NCBI GenBank assembly: GCA_958295825.1
Contig: OY282375.1
Location: forward strand, 3,829,489-3,893,488
From: an uncultured Candidatus Entotheonella sp.
GTDB taxonomy: Bacteria > Tectomicrobia > Entotheonellia > Entotheonellales > Entotheonellaceae
Direction of reading: 5' to 3'
Length of the DNA: 64,000 nucleotides
The translations under genes were made by a program, and so were the position numbers. Positions 13,768 through 22,656 of the stretch are shown piece by piece. The notes beneath the pieces are model-generated. The model saw nothing but the letters and a program-made list of their open reading frames with translations. It had not been told where the DNA came from and ran no database searches. The first letter of the stretch is position 1; each line of letters opens with the position of its first letter.

Positions 13768-16700
13768 TCAGGCGTCCAGAACGTCCTTTAACGACCCGAC
13801 GCTCGGCGTATGGTCGTGCCGCGCCGCGAACTCCGGCGCGACGAACAGCGGGCTGCCCGGCGACCAGAATTCCACGCTGTCGGCGTGCGCCTCGAAGTAT
13901 TGCGGATCCGTGGTCACCCGCAAGGGTTCCGTCATGCCCGGCGCCAACAGGCTGTATTCCCGGTGTCCCAGCGACCGGACGTCGGTTCCCGGCGGCATCA
14001 GACCGGGCGAATCGAGGATCCTGTCGAGATCGTTCATGGTGAGCGGCGAGGCGGGCAACACCGGTATGGTGAGGTCTTCTGCGGTCACCGCATCAAGGTC
14101 AAAGCCTTCTCTTGCCGCCTCCCGGGCCTGCTGTTGAATGCTGTCCACCAGGTCGGTCGCTTCTCGTTGATGGCGCCTTGCGCCCGACAACACGGCTTCC
14201 GAAATCGTCCGCGGCATGCGGGCAAGGATCGGCTGCAGGTGGCCGACCACGGATTCGAACAGCCCGATGCGGTCACGAAGGGCACGGTAGACGTCCGTCT
14301 CCACCGTGTCCTCATAATGCAGGTTGATGATGCGGATAACCGGGTGGCGCTGGCCAAGGCGGTCGATGCGTCCGATGCGCTGCTCCACTCGCATCGGGTT
14401 CCAGGGCATGTCGTAGTTGACCAAGGAACCGCAGAATTGGAAGTTCAGGCCTTCGGCGGCGGCGTCCGTGCACAGCAGCACGTGGGCTTCGCCATCGCGA
14501 AAGCGCCGCTTGGCGTCGTCGCGGCTGATCGGACGCCAGCCGCCGTCGGCAGCGGGAATTTCGCCACCGCGGCCCGAGAAACACATGAGTTTCAGCTCGG
14601 TGTCTTTTTGGAGCTGGCTGCGCAGAAAGTCCATGGTGTCGGTGTATTGGGTAAAAACCATGGCCTGTTCATAGCCGTCCCGGTGCAGGTCGGCAAGGGT
14701 GCGCTTCAAGGCGGCCAGTTTACTATCCGGCGGCAGCGCAACAATACGGCCCAGAAGGTTTTCAATGTCGGCCTTCTCTTCGGCGGCGAGCGCCTCGCGT
14801 TCCAGGCTTTCGACGTCTTCCGCATCCCATACCTCGTCCCCGCCGGCGTCGTCGTCCGGTGCATCCTCGTCCACGCCCGTCAAGCGGTCGTGGTTGCCGG
14901 TGGTAACCGCGTCGAGATGCTTCCGGAGCGTGTTTTGCAAAGCGCTGAAGCTGCTGGCGAGGCGGCGGCGGTAGATGGTCATGACGAACCCGACCGCCGT
15001 GCGTTCGCTGGCGCTGGCCTGGTTGTAGGTGCTGGCGATGTACGCCTCCAACGCCTCGTAGAGCTCGCGCTCTGCCGCTGTCATGTCGAGAAAGCGGTCT
15101 TCTACCCGGCGGTCTGCGACCGGAGTGGTCAGCATACCGTCTTGAAAATACCGCCGCAGCAAGTCCCGGGTATGCCGCGACACCAGGCGGCGCAGCGGCG
15201 TGTTGGCCCGCATGATTCTGATTGCTGCCCGGCGCTCGGTTGTTTCGAGTTGGCGCCGCGGAATGCTGGCGGGGTCGCGCAGGGCGCGAAGTACTTTGTT
15301 GGTTTTGAGGGGCGACAGGTCCGCCACGCGTCGGGCGTCTTGTGCTTCGACCTGGCCGTAGGCATGCTCGGCCGACTGGAACAACCGCGCCATCCGGTCC
15401 ATCGCCGCGGCGGCAGGATTCAGTTGCGCGATATCCTCGAAAAAGCCGAGAAAGGCCGCCGATGACCACTCCGGCGGCAACCCCAGCAGGTTGAGCAAGT
15501 CCCAGACCTCAATCGGATGGACCTGCATCGGCGTCGCCGTCAGCAACACCAGGCCCTGGGTTCGGCTTTTCAGTTCGCGCATCAGGCGCAGCAAGGCGTT
15601 GGGGCCACCCTCCTGGGCGCTACCGGCAGCGCGCCGCCGGGCATGGTGGGCCTCGTCGAGCACGATCAGGTCCCAAGGCGCGGCGTCTTCCAGAAGCGGC
15701 GCGGCCCGGTCATGGCGGCGCATCAGGTGGCTCGACGCGATGACAACCGGTTCCTTGTGCCAGTCATCGCGATCCACCTCGCGCTCGTGTTGTTGGTTCA
15801 GCGCGGGTGAGGGATGCCAGACCAGTTTGCGGCCGTCGTAGATCGGCCAGTTGAGGTTGAATTTCTCGCGCAGTTCGAGCTGCCATTGTCTGAGCACGGC
15901 TTTGGGCGCCAGGATGAGGATGCGCGCGGCGCGGCCGGCGAGCCAGGCTTGCCGCAGCAGCATGCCCGCCTGGATGGTTTTGCCGAGACCGACCTCGTCG
16001 GCGATCAGAAGCCGGGGCGGCCAGCCGCGGTAGAGCCGCTCGAAGGCCCGCGCCTGGTGCGGCCATGGGACGACTGCCGAGGTCGCCTCTCCCACGCACT
16101 CGCCGCCTTCGGACATGGCGGGAGCGTGCCGGATGAAAGACCAGACGCGCCGTCGCAGGTCCCCCGGTTCGGCTGCTGGCGGTTCTTCGGGCGCTGCGGC
16201 CGCGGCAGTCGGCTTGGCGGGGATCGACGCGCCGGCTGCCGGATCGAGGCGGGCCGGCACGTCGGTCGGCGGCAGGAAGCGCATCAGGCTCTGGCGGACC
16301 GCGTCGGGGATGTCCAGCACGATAACGCGCCGCGCCTGATCGGCCCAGATGCGGGCGAAGTTGGCTTCCTCTTCACGCACCCTTCTCGCGTCCGCCCCCC
16401 AACTGGTATAGACGTTGATGCTCTCCCAGTTGTCGCGCCAACCCGTGGCCGTCTCGTTGAGGCTGCCGTTCCAGGCCATGCGGTCGCCGGCGCGGTCCTG
16501 GATGATGCCGGCCTTTTCGTGAAAGATGCCCGCCGCCGGGATCGGCCTCCGGTGCGCATCGCAGGGAACCGCCACCCGCACGTCCAGGTGCCCGCGGCCG
16601 ACCATCCACGACAGCAGCTCGAGGGCGTCGGACGACGCCTGATCCGGGGGCGCCAGGGGCAGGGCCGCCAAGTGCCGTTCGACGCGCAGGCGGAGTGCTT

Positions 16701-16944
16701 CGCCTCTTGCGATGGCCTCGATTTCGGCGGCAGGCAGCGTGCAGCCGACAATCAAGCGCATCCGGCCGTCGTTACGGACCAGTCCTTCAATACCCCGCGC
16801 CGCCAGACTCAACGCGCTGGCATTGAAATATCCGGTCAGCCGGTCATAACGCTCGGCGTCTTCCAGCGCGGGAACGTAGAACAGCCGGACGAGATCGCCG
16901 TCGTCAGGGGTGTACTTGAGCTTCCAGGCGCGGTCGCACAGCAT
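13768..16944 (-). CDS. PLD-domain SNF2-family helicase of a restriction-like defence system
   Basis: The 1058-residue protein begins with a phospholipase-D-like nuclease domain: FHEKAG with His142 and Lys144, then WNGSLNET at 158-165. A Pro/Ala-rich linker follows (about 233-262), then a SNF2/SF2 helicase: ADEVGLGKT (315-323), DEAHH (430-434), LLTATPMQ (motif III), and QRIGRIDRLGQ of motif VI near 855. The last about 90 residues carry the C-terminal extension ending SLKDVLDA. It is the last gene of the DUF499 / small-protein / DUF1156 / helicase set, which I recall as the 'restriction-like' (RL) system of Gao and colleagues (2020). It probably translocates on and cuts incoming DNA. The ATG at 16944 lies 115 bp after the methylase gene. 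Confidence 0.92.
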   Translation of the reverse strand: MLCDRAWKLKYTPDDGDLVRLFYVPALEDAERYDRLTGYFNASALSLAARGIEGLVRNDGRMRLIVGCTLPAAEIEAIARGEALRLRVERHLAALPLAPPDQASSDALELLSWMVGRGHLDVRVAVPCDAHRRPIPAAGIFHEKAGIIQDRAGDRMAWNGSLNETATGWRDNWESINVYTSWGADARRVREEEANFARIWADQARRVIVLDIPDAVRQSLMRFLPPTDVPARLDPAAGASIPAKPTAAAAAPEEPPAAEPGDLRRRVWSFIRHAPAMSEGGECVGEATSAVVPWPHQARAFERLYRGWPPRLLIADEVGLGKTIQAGMLLRQAWLAGRAARILILAPKAVLRQWQLELREKFNLNWPIYDGRKLVWHPSPALNQQHEREVDRDDWHKEPVVIASSHLMRRHDRAAPLLEDAAPWDLIVLDEAHHARRRAAGSAQEGGPNALLRLMRELKSRTQGLVLLTATPMQVHPIEVWDLLNLLGLPPEWSSAAFLGFFEDIAQLNPAAAAMDRMARLFQSAEHAYGQVEAQDARRVADLSPLKTNKVLRALRDPASIPRRQLETTERRAAIRIMRANTPLRRLVSRHTRDLLRRYFQDGMLTTPVADRRVEDRFLDMTAAERELYEALEAYIASTYNQASASERTAVGFVMTIYRRRLASSFSALQNTLRKHLDAVTTGNHDRLTGVDEDAPDDDAGGDEVWDAEDVESLEREALAAEEKADIENLLGRIVALPPDSKLAALKRTLADLHRDGYEQAMVFTQYTDTMDFLRSQLQKDTELKLMCFSGRGGEIPAADGGWRPISRDDAKRRFRDGEAHVLLCTDAAAEGLNFQFCGSLVNYDMPWNPMRVEQRIGRIDRLGQRHPVIRIINLHYEDTVETDVYRALRDRIGLFESVVGHLQPILARMPRTISEAVLSGARRHQREATDLVDSIQQQAREAAREGFDLDAVTAEDLTIPVLPASPLTMNDLDRILDSPGLMPPGTDVRSLGHREYSLLAPGMTEPLRVTTDPQYFEAHADSVEFWSPGSPLFVAPEFAARHDHTPSVGSLKDVLDA

Positions 16945-17059
16945 GCAGAAAACCAGTGAAGAGGGGGGTCGTAGCCAGCAAAACCGGGATCCGTAAACCG
17001 TGAACAGGAGTCAGCAAAGGCAGGGGAAGACCGTGCGTTCACAGATTACGCTGCACGCC

Positions 17060-19990
17060 TCAGTCGTCCCGCCACAGCTTCAGCTGCGCCGGTTCGTCGA
17101 TCCGGTCGCGGTAGGCCAGGCGAACGAGACCGTAGAGCGCCTCGAAGTCGCTCCCGGCGGCCGCCACGTCGCCCGTGAGTTCAATGCCGGTGAAGCGGGT
17201 GGAAACCGGAAGAATTTCGAGAACGGCCTCGAGCGCGGCCAGGAAACGCGGGTCCTGGTCGATCTGCGCGTTGGCCAGCATCTCCCGGGCCGCGGCGAGG
17301 GACTGGCGGCGCGCCAGGTTGGCGGCGTGATGCACGGCGTCGATCATGCCGCGGGAGCCGTCGGCGGGCCCCAGGGCACCTTTCGCTGCCCGGCGCGTGC
17401 TGTCCCACAACTGGACGTTGCTGCTTTTTTTCTCCGCCAAACGGCCGACGACCCCCTTGTCGAGATCGATGCCCACCGCGCGGGCCAGCCGCAGCGCTTC
17501 GTCGTAGGCGAAGACCGGCGACTTGAAGGCGTCCCAGGCGAGCACGAAAAAGGCGGTGAGGGGATCGAGATCGGCGTTGGCCTCGAGGCGCGTCAGTTGC
17601 TCCAGCCGCCAGCGCTTGACCTCGCGCCGTGCCGTGTCGAGCGCATCTTCCGGCGTCGTGGCATAGGGGTCGGCTGCCTCCTGGAACAGGACCTGCTGGC
17701 GCTGCGAGCGGCGCTGCGCCTCGGGAACTGGGCGCGGCGTACCGCGCCGCAAGGGCCAGTGGCGGGAAAATTCCTCCAGAGCCGGGCCGAAGGAAGCGAG
17801 ATACAGGTCGACGCCGGTGATGCCGGCTTCCTGGAACGCCCCCACCCGTTCGCGGACGGCGCGGGCGACGCGCGGCTCGACGTCTTCCCAGTAGAGATCG
17901 CCGTCGCCTGCCGCGCCGTTCCGGCGTGGCCGGCAGACCAGGAAAATGGTGCTGTTGGCCGCCGCCTTGTCTCGGATGTGCAGGCTGCCCTCGGCCTCGG
18001 TGTTGACCGGCCAGGAGGCGGTGATGATAAAACCCGCCTCCATCAGCCCGGTGGTCAGCGCGTCCCAGGCGCCGCTCGCCTTGTGCGTGAACAGCAACGT
18101 CATGATGCCGCCTTGCTTCAGCACGCGGCGGCACTCGGCGAAGATGGACGCCATGCGTTGCTGGTAGTCCCGGCCGGCCAGCGCCCGCGCGCCCTTTCGT
18201 CCCTGGAACCGCGCGGGATTGGCGACGGCTTCCTGGTCCTTGTCGGTCAGACGGCGGCGGAACAGCTCGGGGAAGACGTGGCCGGCGGTACGCTTGAGCC
18301 AGACGTAGAAGAAGTCCGACAGCTCGGCGTACATCACGTTGTCGTAGTAGGGTGGGTCCATGACCACCGCGTCGATGCTGCCGTCGGCGATAGAGTCGAG
18401 GTTGTCGCCCGGCTTGCAGGTGACGGTGGTCGGCGGCGGCGTGTCGGCGGGGCTGGCAAACAGGCCCTCATTGGCGTCTGCCGTTCCGGGGCGAATCAGG
18501 GCGACAAGCTCGCTGATGCACTTGGCCGTCTGCTGGATAGCCCAGTCGTAGCCAAGGCCGACGATGAGGGGAGCCATTTCGGCGTGGGACCAACAGAATG
18601 CGAAGTCATGTCGGTTGAAAGTGTTTGCAACGACTTCCCGCGTAGGCATCCAGACTGACATGCGGGAGTTGTAGTTCAGCAGCTTATCTAAGGAGAGGGC
18701 CAAGTACCCATACGCCGCTTGCCGAACGTCGGTCAACTTGCCGGCCGCGCGGTCGGCGTCGAGCAGTTCGCGGAACACTTCCACGCTGGTGCCGTGACAG
18801 AGAAGCTGGCGCGGCGAAAACAGATCGCGCCAGATACGCATGCCGTATCGTTGGGGCTCCAAAGTCTTGTTGCCATCGGGAATCGTCTCACCCGGCAACA
18901 CGTCGAAAGCTTCCCACTCCGGCAGTTTCGCGTCGAGCATAGCCAGAACTGCGGCGCTGTTGTCGTCTTCCGGGCGCGGCGCGCGGTAGCCGCGAACCCA
19001 TTTCGGCTTGCCCCGTTTGCCGGACTTCAGAATCTTCTCGACGCGCCTTTTGTAGACGACGGCATACAACTGCTCGCCCATGCGGCCAGCCTGAGCTTGC
19101 GCCTTGATCTCGTCGCCGTCGATCACCCGCCCGCAATCGGCATACGGGCAGGTGCCATCCCCCCGCGCCACCGTGCCGGGCGATTGCTCCGTTGCAGAGC
19201 GGACAATCTCGAACGCGCAAACGCGGCCTTGCGTTCCTGGTCCGTTGCCGAGCTGGGGCCTCAGCCGAACCCCGGCGCCGTCCGACGCCAGCCGCCAGTT
19301 TGGAGATAGCGGCACAAGGCCGTCGCAGTAGGGGCAGGCGATGGTGCGCGCCCAGAGGTAGCCGTCCGGCAAGGTGTCGTCTTCCGGTTCATCTGGAAAC
19401 ACGCTACCGAGTCGCTGACGAGCTTGCGCCGTGAACTCCCTTCCCAGATCTACGACCATGCCCTTTAGGACAGCGCCAAAATTGGCAGGCCACTCAAATG
19501 TTGCTCGCTCAATCAACACGGCTACCGGATTCAAATCGTTGGCGACCGTTTTGAGCCCGAGACGAGCAGTTTCGAAGGGCACGCTGCCGCCACCGGCGGT
19601 TGGATCAAGAACGATGGCTCCAGCAATCGCAGCCTCAACCAACCATTCCTTGTCCAGGTTGTTGGGTGTATAGCCAAACGCGCGCGAATATCCATAGGCA
19701 TCGGCGCCTAGCCGTTCTCCCTTGCGGTTTGCGATGGCGATTCGATTCTTGGCCGCCACCGGATCCCCGTGAATGCCGAGCACGTGCAAGAACTTCTCGC
19801 GGTCGGCATCGGCCGGCAACAGGGAAGCGAGAACCGCGGCGCGCGACGCCACCAGCGGTCGCCGCGCCCACCAGACGTGGAGACGGTTCGGAGCGGGGAA
19901 AGGCGTCATCGGCGTTCGTTCGCGGGTGCTTTCGATGCCAAGCGCCGCGATGGGCAGCCAGCGTTCGATGAGGCGGGTGTCTTCAGTCAT
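17060..19990 (-). CDS. DUF1156 DNA methyltransferase of a restriction-like defence system
   Basis: The 976-residue protein has the DUF1156 N-terminus (TRLIERWLPIAALG, then NRLHVWWARRPLVASR at 35-50), SAM-binding VLDPTAGGGSVPFE (127-140) and the catalytic VMDPPYYDNVMY near 545. This marks an amino-methyltransferase (N6-adenine or N4-cytosine). A long insert between them has Cys pairs (ACPYCDGL and CPYADCGRV, with a third set implied), suggesting a zinc-binding region. ATG 19990 gives MTEDTRLIERW. The same opening recurs as relics in scars at 22591-22640 and 24484-24504. It presumably marks self DNA for the system completed by the helicase at 13768 and the DUF499 ATPase at 26976. Confidence 0.92.
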   Translation of the reverse strand: MTEDTRLIERWLPIAALGIESTRERTPMTPFPAPNRLHVWWARRPLVASRAAVLASLLPADADREKFLHVLGIHGDPVAAKNRIAIANRKGERLGADAYGYSRAFGYTPNNLDKEWLVEAAIAGAIVLDPTAGGGSVPFETARLGLKTVANDLNPVAVLIERATFEWPANFGAVLKGMVVDLGREFTAQARQRLGSVFPDEPEDDTLPDGYLWARTIACPYCDGLVPLSPNWRLASDGAGVRLRPQLGNGPGTQGRVCAFEIVRSATEQSPGTVARGDGTCPYADCGRVIDGDEIKAQAQAGRMGEQLYAVVYKRRVEKILKSGKRGKPKWVRGYRAPRPEDDNSAAVLAMLDAKLPEWEAFDVLPGETIPDGNKTLEPQRYGMRIWRDLFSPRQLLCHGTSVEVFRELLDADRAAGKLTDVRQAAYGYLALSLDKLLNYNSRMSVWMPTREVVANTFNRHDFAFCWSHAEMAPLIVGLGYDWAIQQTAKCISELVALIRPGTADANEGLFASPADTPPPTTVTCKPGDNLDSIADGSIDAVVMDPPYYDNVMYAELSDFFYVWLKRTAGHVFPELFRRRLTDKDQEAVANPARFQGRKGARALAGRDYQQRMASIFAECRRVLKQGGIMTLLFTHKASGAWDALTTGLMEAGFIITASWPVNTEAEGSLHIRDKAAANSTIFLVCRPRRNGAAGDGDLYWEDVEPRVARAVRERVGAFQEAGITGVDLYLASFGPALEEFSRHWPLRRGTPRPVPEAQRRSQRQQVLFQEAADPYATTPEDALDTARREVKRWRLEQLTRLEANADLDPLTAFFVLAWDAFKSPVFAYDEALRLARAVGIDLDKGVVGRLAEKKSSNVQLWDSTRRAAKGALGPADGSRGMIDAVHHAANLARRQSLAAAREMLANAQIDQDPRFLAALEAVLEILPVSTRFTGIELTGDVAAAGSDFEALYGLVRLAYRDRIDEPAQLKLWRDD

Positions 19991-20031
19991 TGATCAAAAT
20001 CCCGGCAGGATGTTGGGAGCCTATACTATTA

Positions 20032-21114
20032 CTACGCAGCAAAATCCCTGAGGGCGCAAGCTGATCCGAAAAGCTCGACCCGCCATTGCGCCTGGTTTGC
20101 CGCCGGCCGGCGCAGCCGGACCGCGTCGTTCGACATGGGGACGGATCGGAGCTCGATCCTGGATTCGCGTATGGTCCTGTCGACCGATCGGTCTCTCCGT
20201 GTCGGCGTTCCGGTGAGTCGGCCCCCCTGCGTGGTGGCATAGGCATTGGGCGTACAGGACAAAATGCGCTGCACGTCGCTTGGGCGCGGCAGGCGCCCCC
20301 TGCCACGGCGCCAAGGCGCCAGTACAGCCCACGGATGGTCCTCCAGCATGTCCCGCCACACCCCCGGTTCGTCGGCATTTGCCGACCCATGATGCGGAAT
20401 CTTGAACACTGACGCCTTGTCGGTCGGTCGGGTCGTGCTGCGAAGAATGTCAACCCAACCGGGTTTCTCCGTATCCGAGCCGAGCAACAGCACGGCGTCT
20501 CCTGCCTTGATCCACAAGACGACGGAGACCTTGTTGGGTGTGAGGCTGGGAATTCGCCGTCTGGTTTCGCCCTGACCGGGCAGCAGGCTGCCTATCTGAC
20601 TCAGAAAATTCAGGAATGCCGCGCTGTTTGGTGAGAGCGTCCAGATTTCGCAGACGCCTTGTAGGAAGATGCGCTTGTCGGCGAGGGCGAACCTCGGTTT
20701 CGTTGCCGTTGCATTGAGCCTTGAGAAGACCTCGTAGAGTTCTCGAACACCAGAGCCGACGCCGGGTATTCGGTGAGATCCCAAGGCGCCAACAACGGCG
20801 AGAAACTCTTGTTGGCAAAGCACGCTGGCGCAGCAGAAAGCGGCGTTGCGGCAGGCAGTAACCAGCTTGGCCATACCCCGAATGTGATCATCATGCCAGT
20901 GGGTAGCGACGATTAGACGAACATCGCGGGCCGGGTCGACGCCGAGGTCGATCAGATACCGCAGTGCTCTCGGCTCGCCCGACGGGTCAATGCAGGAGTC
21001 GACGAGAACCCAGGCGCCGTCGCCGACATGCAGGGCAATGCTTTCCCCATAGCCGGGGCCAAAGAGGGTGATTTCAAGCTCACCATTGGCCAGAGGGGTG
21101 TTGATCGCTGTCAC
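20032..21114 (-). CDS. Metallo-beta-lactamase-fold hydrolase of an unnamed three-gene module
   Basis: This 360-residue protein has the MBL metal motif THWHDDHIRG (His72, His74, Asp76, His77), a third ligand region LLLGSDTEKPG, and PHHGSAN. These resemble ComEC-type soluble MBL nucleases or phosphodiesterases, but no membrane part is present. The start is a GTG at 21114 overlapping the upstream gene's stop as GTGA, so translation is coupled. It ends 41 bp before the DUF1156 methylase ATG. With the two genes upstream it forms the third cargo module in the slot of the restriction-like system. A role as a nuclease or nucleotide hydrolase is inference from the fold. Confidence 0.85.
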   Translation of the reverse strand: MTAINTPLANGELEITLFGPGYGESIALHVGDGAWVLVDSCIDPSGEPRALRYLIDLGVDPARDVRLIVATHWHDDHIRGMAKLVTACRNAAFCCASVLCQQEFLAVVGALGSHRIPGVGSGVRELYEVFSRLNATATKPRFALADKRIFLQGVCEIWTLSPNSAAFLNFLSQIGSLLPGQGETRRRIPSLTPNKVSVVLWIKAGDAVLLLGSDTEKPGWVDILRSTTRPTDKASVFKIPHHGSANADEPGVWRDMLEDHPWAVLAPWRRGRGRLPRPSDVQRILSCTPNAYATTQGGRLTGTPTRRDRSVDRTIRESRIELRSVPMSNDAVRLRRPAANQAQWRVELFGSACALRDFAA

Positions 21115-21719
21115 GAGTTAAGTGACCGGAACATGTCACGGGCCCACGCCGCACCGTCTGCCAGATCGGATTTCGTGACTGCGGGGAGATCACGGAAGAC
21201 GATCTGGGACACCCGCCTTCTGCTTCCTCCCGTCGTGCGTTCGTATCCGATCACCCAGCGGAAGATGGCGCCAACACAGAGCTTTTTGGCATCGTGGTCC
21301 GACAACTCTTGCAGAGGAATCGTGGCTTCCTCACCCTCGTGTGTCGCACGGGCTGTCATGTCGATGAGGCGTGCCTCGAAATCCTCCTTGCCGATGTGCA
21401 GAACATACCCTTCCCATTCCTGCAGAGCATGAAACGTCGCGGAGGACACCCGTCGCGGCCGCGGCGGCAGGTCCAGGACAGGGGCGTATCTGTCGGCGGC
21501 CTGCGTGTATCCGGTGTAGTCGTAGTCCGGCGCTGATTTCGCCGGCGCGCTTTCGGTTCGGAACGACCCGCTGACGTATCTTCCCCGCGCCAGCATGGCG
21601 TTGACCGCGGCCGAGGCATCCCAAACTGGCGCTTGCGTCACGATATCCGACTTGTGTCCGCTGTCTCCCTCAAACGCATCCGTGCTGTCCACGGCTACGG
21701 ATTGCCTCGCGTGCAGCAT
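21111..21719 (-). CDS. Protein of unknown function, middle gene of the MBL module
   Basis: This 202-residue protein starts at ATG 21719, 14 bp after the upstream stop. The first about 95 residues look poorly ordered (Asp, Ser, Pro, Tyr-rich; KSAPDYDYTGYTQAAD). The remaining part is compact with alternating beta-like segments: EWEGYVLHIGKEDFEARLID (101-120), EEATIPLQELS (130-140), VGAIFRWVIGYER (149-161) and RVSQIVFRDLPA (169-180). This could be a small beta-barrel that binds nucleic acid or protein, but I know of no described function. It is tightly coupled (GTGA) to the MBL gene. Confidence 0.75.
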   Translation of the reverse strand: MLHARQSVAVDSTDAFEGDSGHKSDIVTQAPVWDASAAVNAMLARGRYVSGSFRTESAPAKSAPDYDYTGYTQAADRYAPVLDLPPRPRRVSSATFHALQEWEGYVLHIGKEDFEARLIDMTARATHEGEEATIPLQELSDHDAKKLCVGAIFRWVIGYERTTGGSRRRVSQIVFRDLPAVTKSDLADGAAWARDMFRSLNS

Positions 21720-21732
21720 GTGAACTAACCCC

Positions 21733-22428
21733 CTAAGACTCAGCCAACGACATGATGTGATCAATGATGTTTTCACTGCCCGCAACCGAGCTGTCGAAAT
21801 TCTCTTCCAGAGTCTCCATCAACCGCCTGCCCATTTCGCGTCCATCCGTCTCGCCTGCCGTGTAATGATCATTCACGCCAACGTACACGCCTGGTGCATC
21901 CTCAAGGATGCGATTGGAGGGTTGCACCGTCACGTTGACCTGATCATCGGCGGGTCTTCCCTCGACGGTCGCCTGTGTCATGGTCAGAGATATCATACCG
22001 CCTTGATGGCCTTTTGTGCCAAGACGCCGCCCCCAGGTTCCCCACGGCTCTACCGGGGCTAGCGTCCTGCCGATCCGGTCGCTTGCGCTGAAATCCCGCA
22101 CCCGGAAATGAACGTTGCGATTGATTCCGAATGCCCTCAGGGGCGTATGATACAGGTATTCCTTGAACACACGTACAACCAGGTCACGCACCCGGATGTG
22201 GGGAGCCAGGAGGGTTTCGGCGCTGAATTTCTCTATCGTGACCTGCAGATTGAGCCAGTCGGTCTGAAAATGTGTGATCTCCGGGTGGGCCACCTGCAGG
22301 TTGGCGCCATCCACGACTGTCTTCGGCAGCAAGTCGCACAATGCAAACCAGGCTGGCGTGAAGATAGCCGGGTTGAAGTTCCCGACCAGGACGATGCTTA
22401 CCCCATCGATTTCCGGCTCAATTCGCAT
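21733..22428 (-). CDS. Protein of unknown function, first gene of the MBL module
   Basis: This 231-residue protein starts at ATG 22428 behind an excellent ribosome site (AGGAGA, 6 bases upstream). An in-frame ATG at 22515 overlaps the scar and has no such site. Visible blocks are IVLVGNFNPAIFTPAWFA near the N-terminus, then LQVAHPEITHFQTDW, HTPLRAFGINRNVHFRV in the middle and VGVNDHYTAG in the C-terminal third. I recognise these phrases as a widespread uncharacterised family but cannot give a function. There is no signal peptide or membrane segment. With the two downstream genes it makes a compact operon inserted next to the restriction-like methylase. Confidence 0.75.
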   Translation of the reverse strand: MRIEPEIDGVSIVLVGNFNPAIFTPAWFALCDLLPKTVVDGANLQVAHPEITHFQTDWLNLQVTIEKFSAETLLAPHIRVRDLVVRVFKEYLYHTPLRAFGINRNVHFRVRDFSASDRIGRTLAPVEPWGTWGRRLGTKGHQGGMISLTMTQATVEGRPADDQVNVTVQPSNRILEDAPGVYVGVNDHYTAGETDGREMGRRLMETLEENFDSSVAGSENIIDHIMSLAES

Positions 22429-22511
22429 GCCACTTCTCCTAATCCGCGCACCCGGCGCCTGGGCTGGAACCCAAGCCGTGGCCAGCACGTCTAGACCGCC
22501 CCCGCCGCGGT

Positions 22512-22640
22512 TCATATCCCCCTACGCACCGGCGGCTCGGTCAACAGGAACCGCAGCGCCGTCAGGACCCGCCGCGGATGCTTGCGGTGCCAAGCGCGGT
22601 GATATGCAGCCCAGCGTTTGATTGGGCGGGCATCGGTCTC
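22512..22640 (-). pseudogene. Scar 1: methylase 5' relic fused to small-subunit 3' relic
   Basis: On the minus strand 22640-22591 aligns with codons 3-20 of the DUF1156 gene (atcaaacgctgggctgc here, atcgaacgctggctgcc there, both ending in gcgcttggca). It is joined to 22590-22512, which reads HRKHPRRVLTALRFLLTEP then a stop and matches the last codons of the gene at 26496-26975. Bases 22549-22590 and 26521-26562 are identical over 42 bp. The stop of the relic (TGA, 22512-22514) overlaps an ATG. It lies directly behind the DUF3226 gene and in front of the MBL module. Confidence 0.85.
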
Positions 22641-22656
22641 AAACTGCCGCCAGGGA

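Noticed and set aside
13768..16944. DISARM assignment because of PLD and SNF2 domains
   Set aside because: In DISARM these are separate proteins with DUF1998 partners. Here both domains are in one chain and no DUF1998 protein is seen.
20032..21114. ComEC DNA-uptake protein
   Set aside because: Only the soluble MBL-like domain is present; no membrane channel or OB domain, and the operon context is different.
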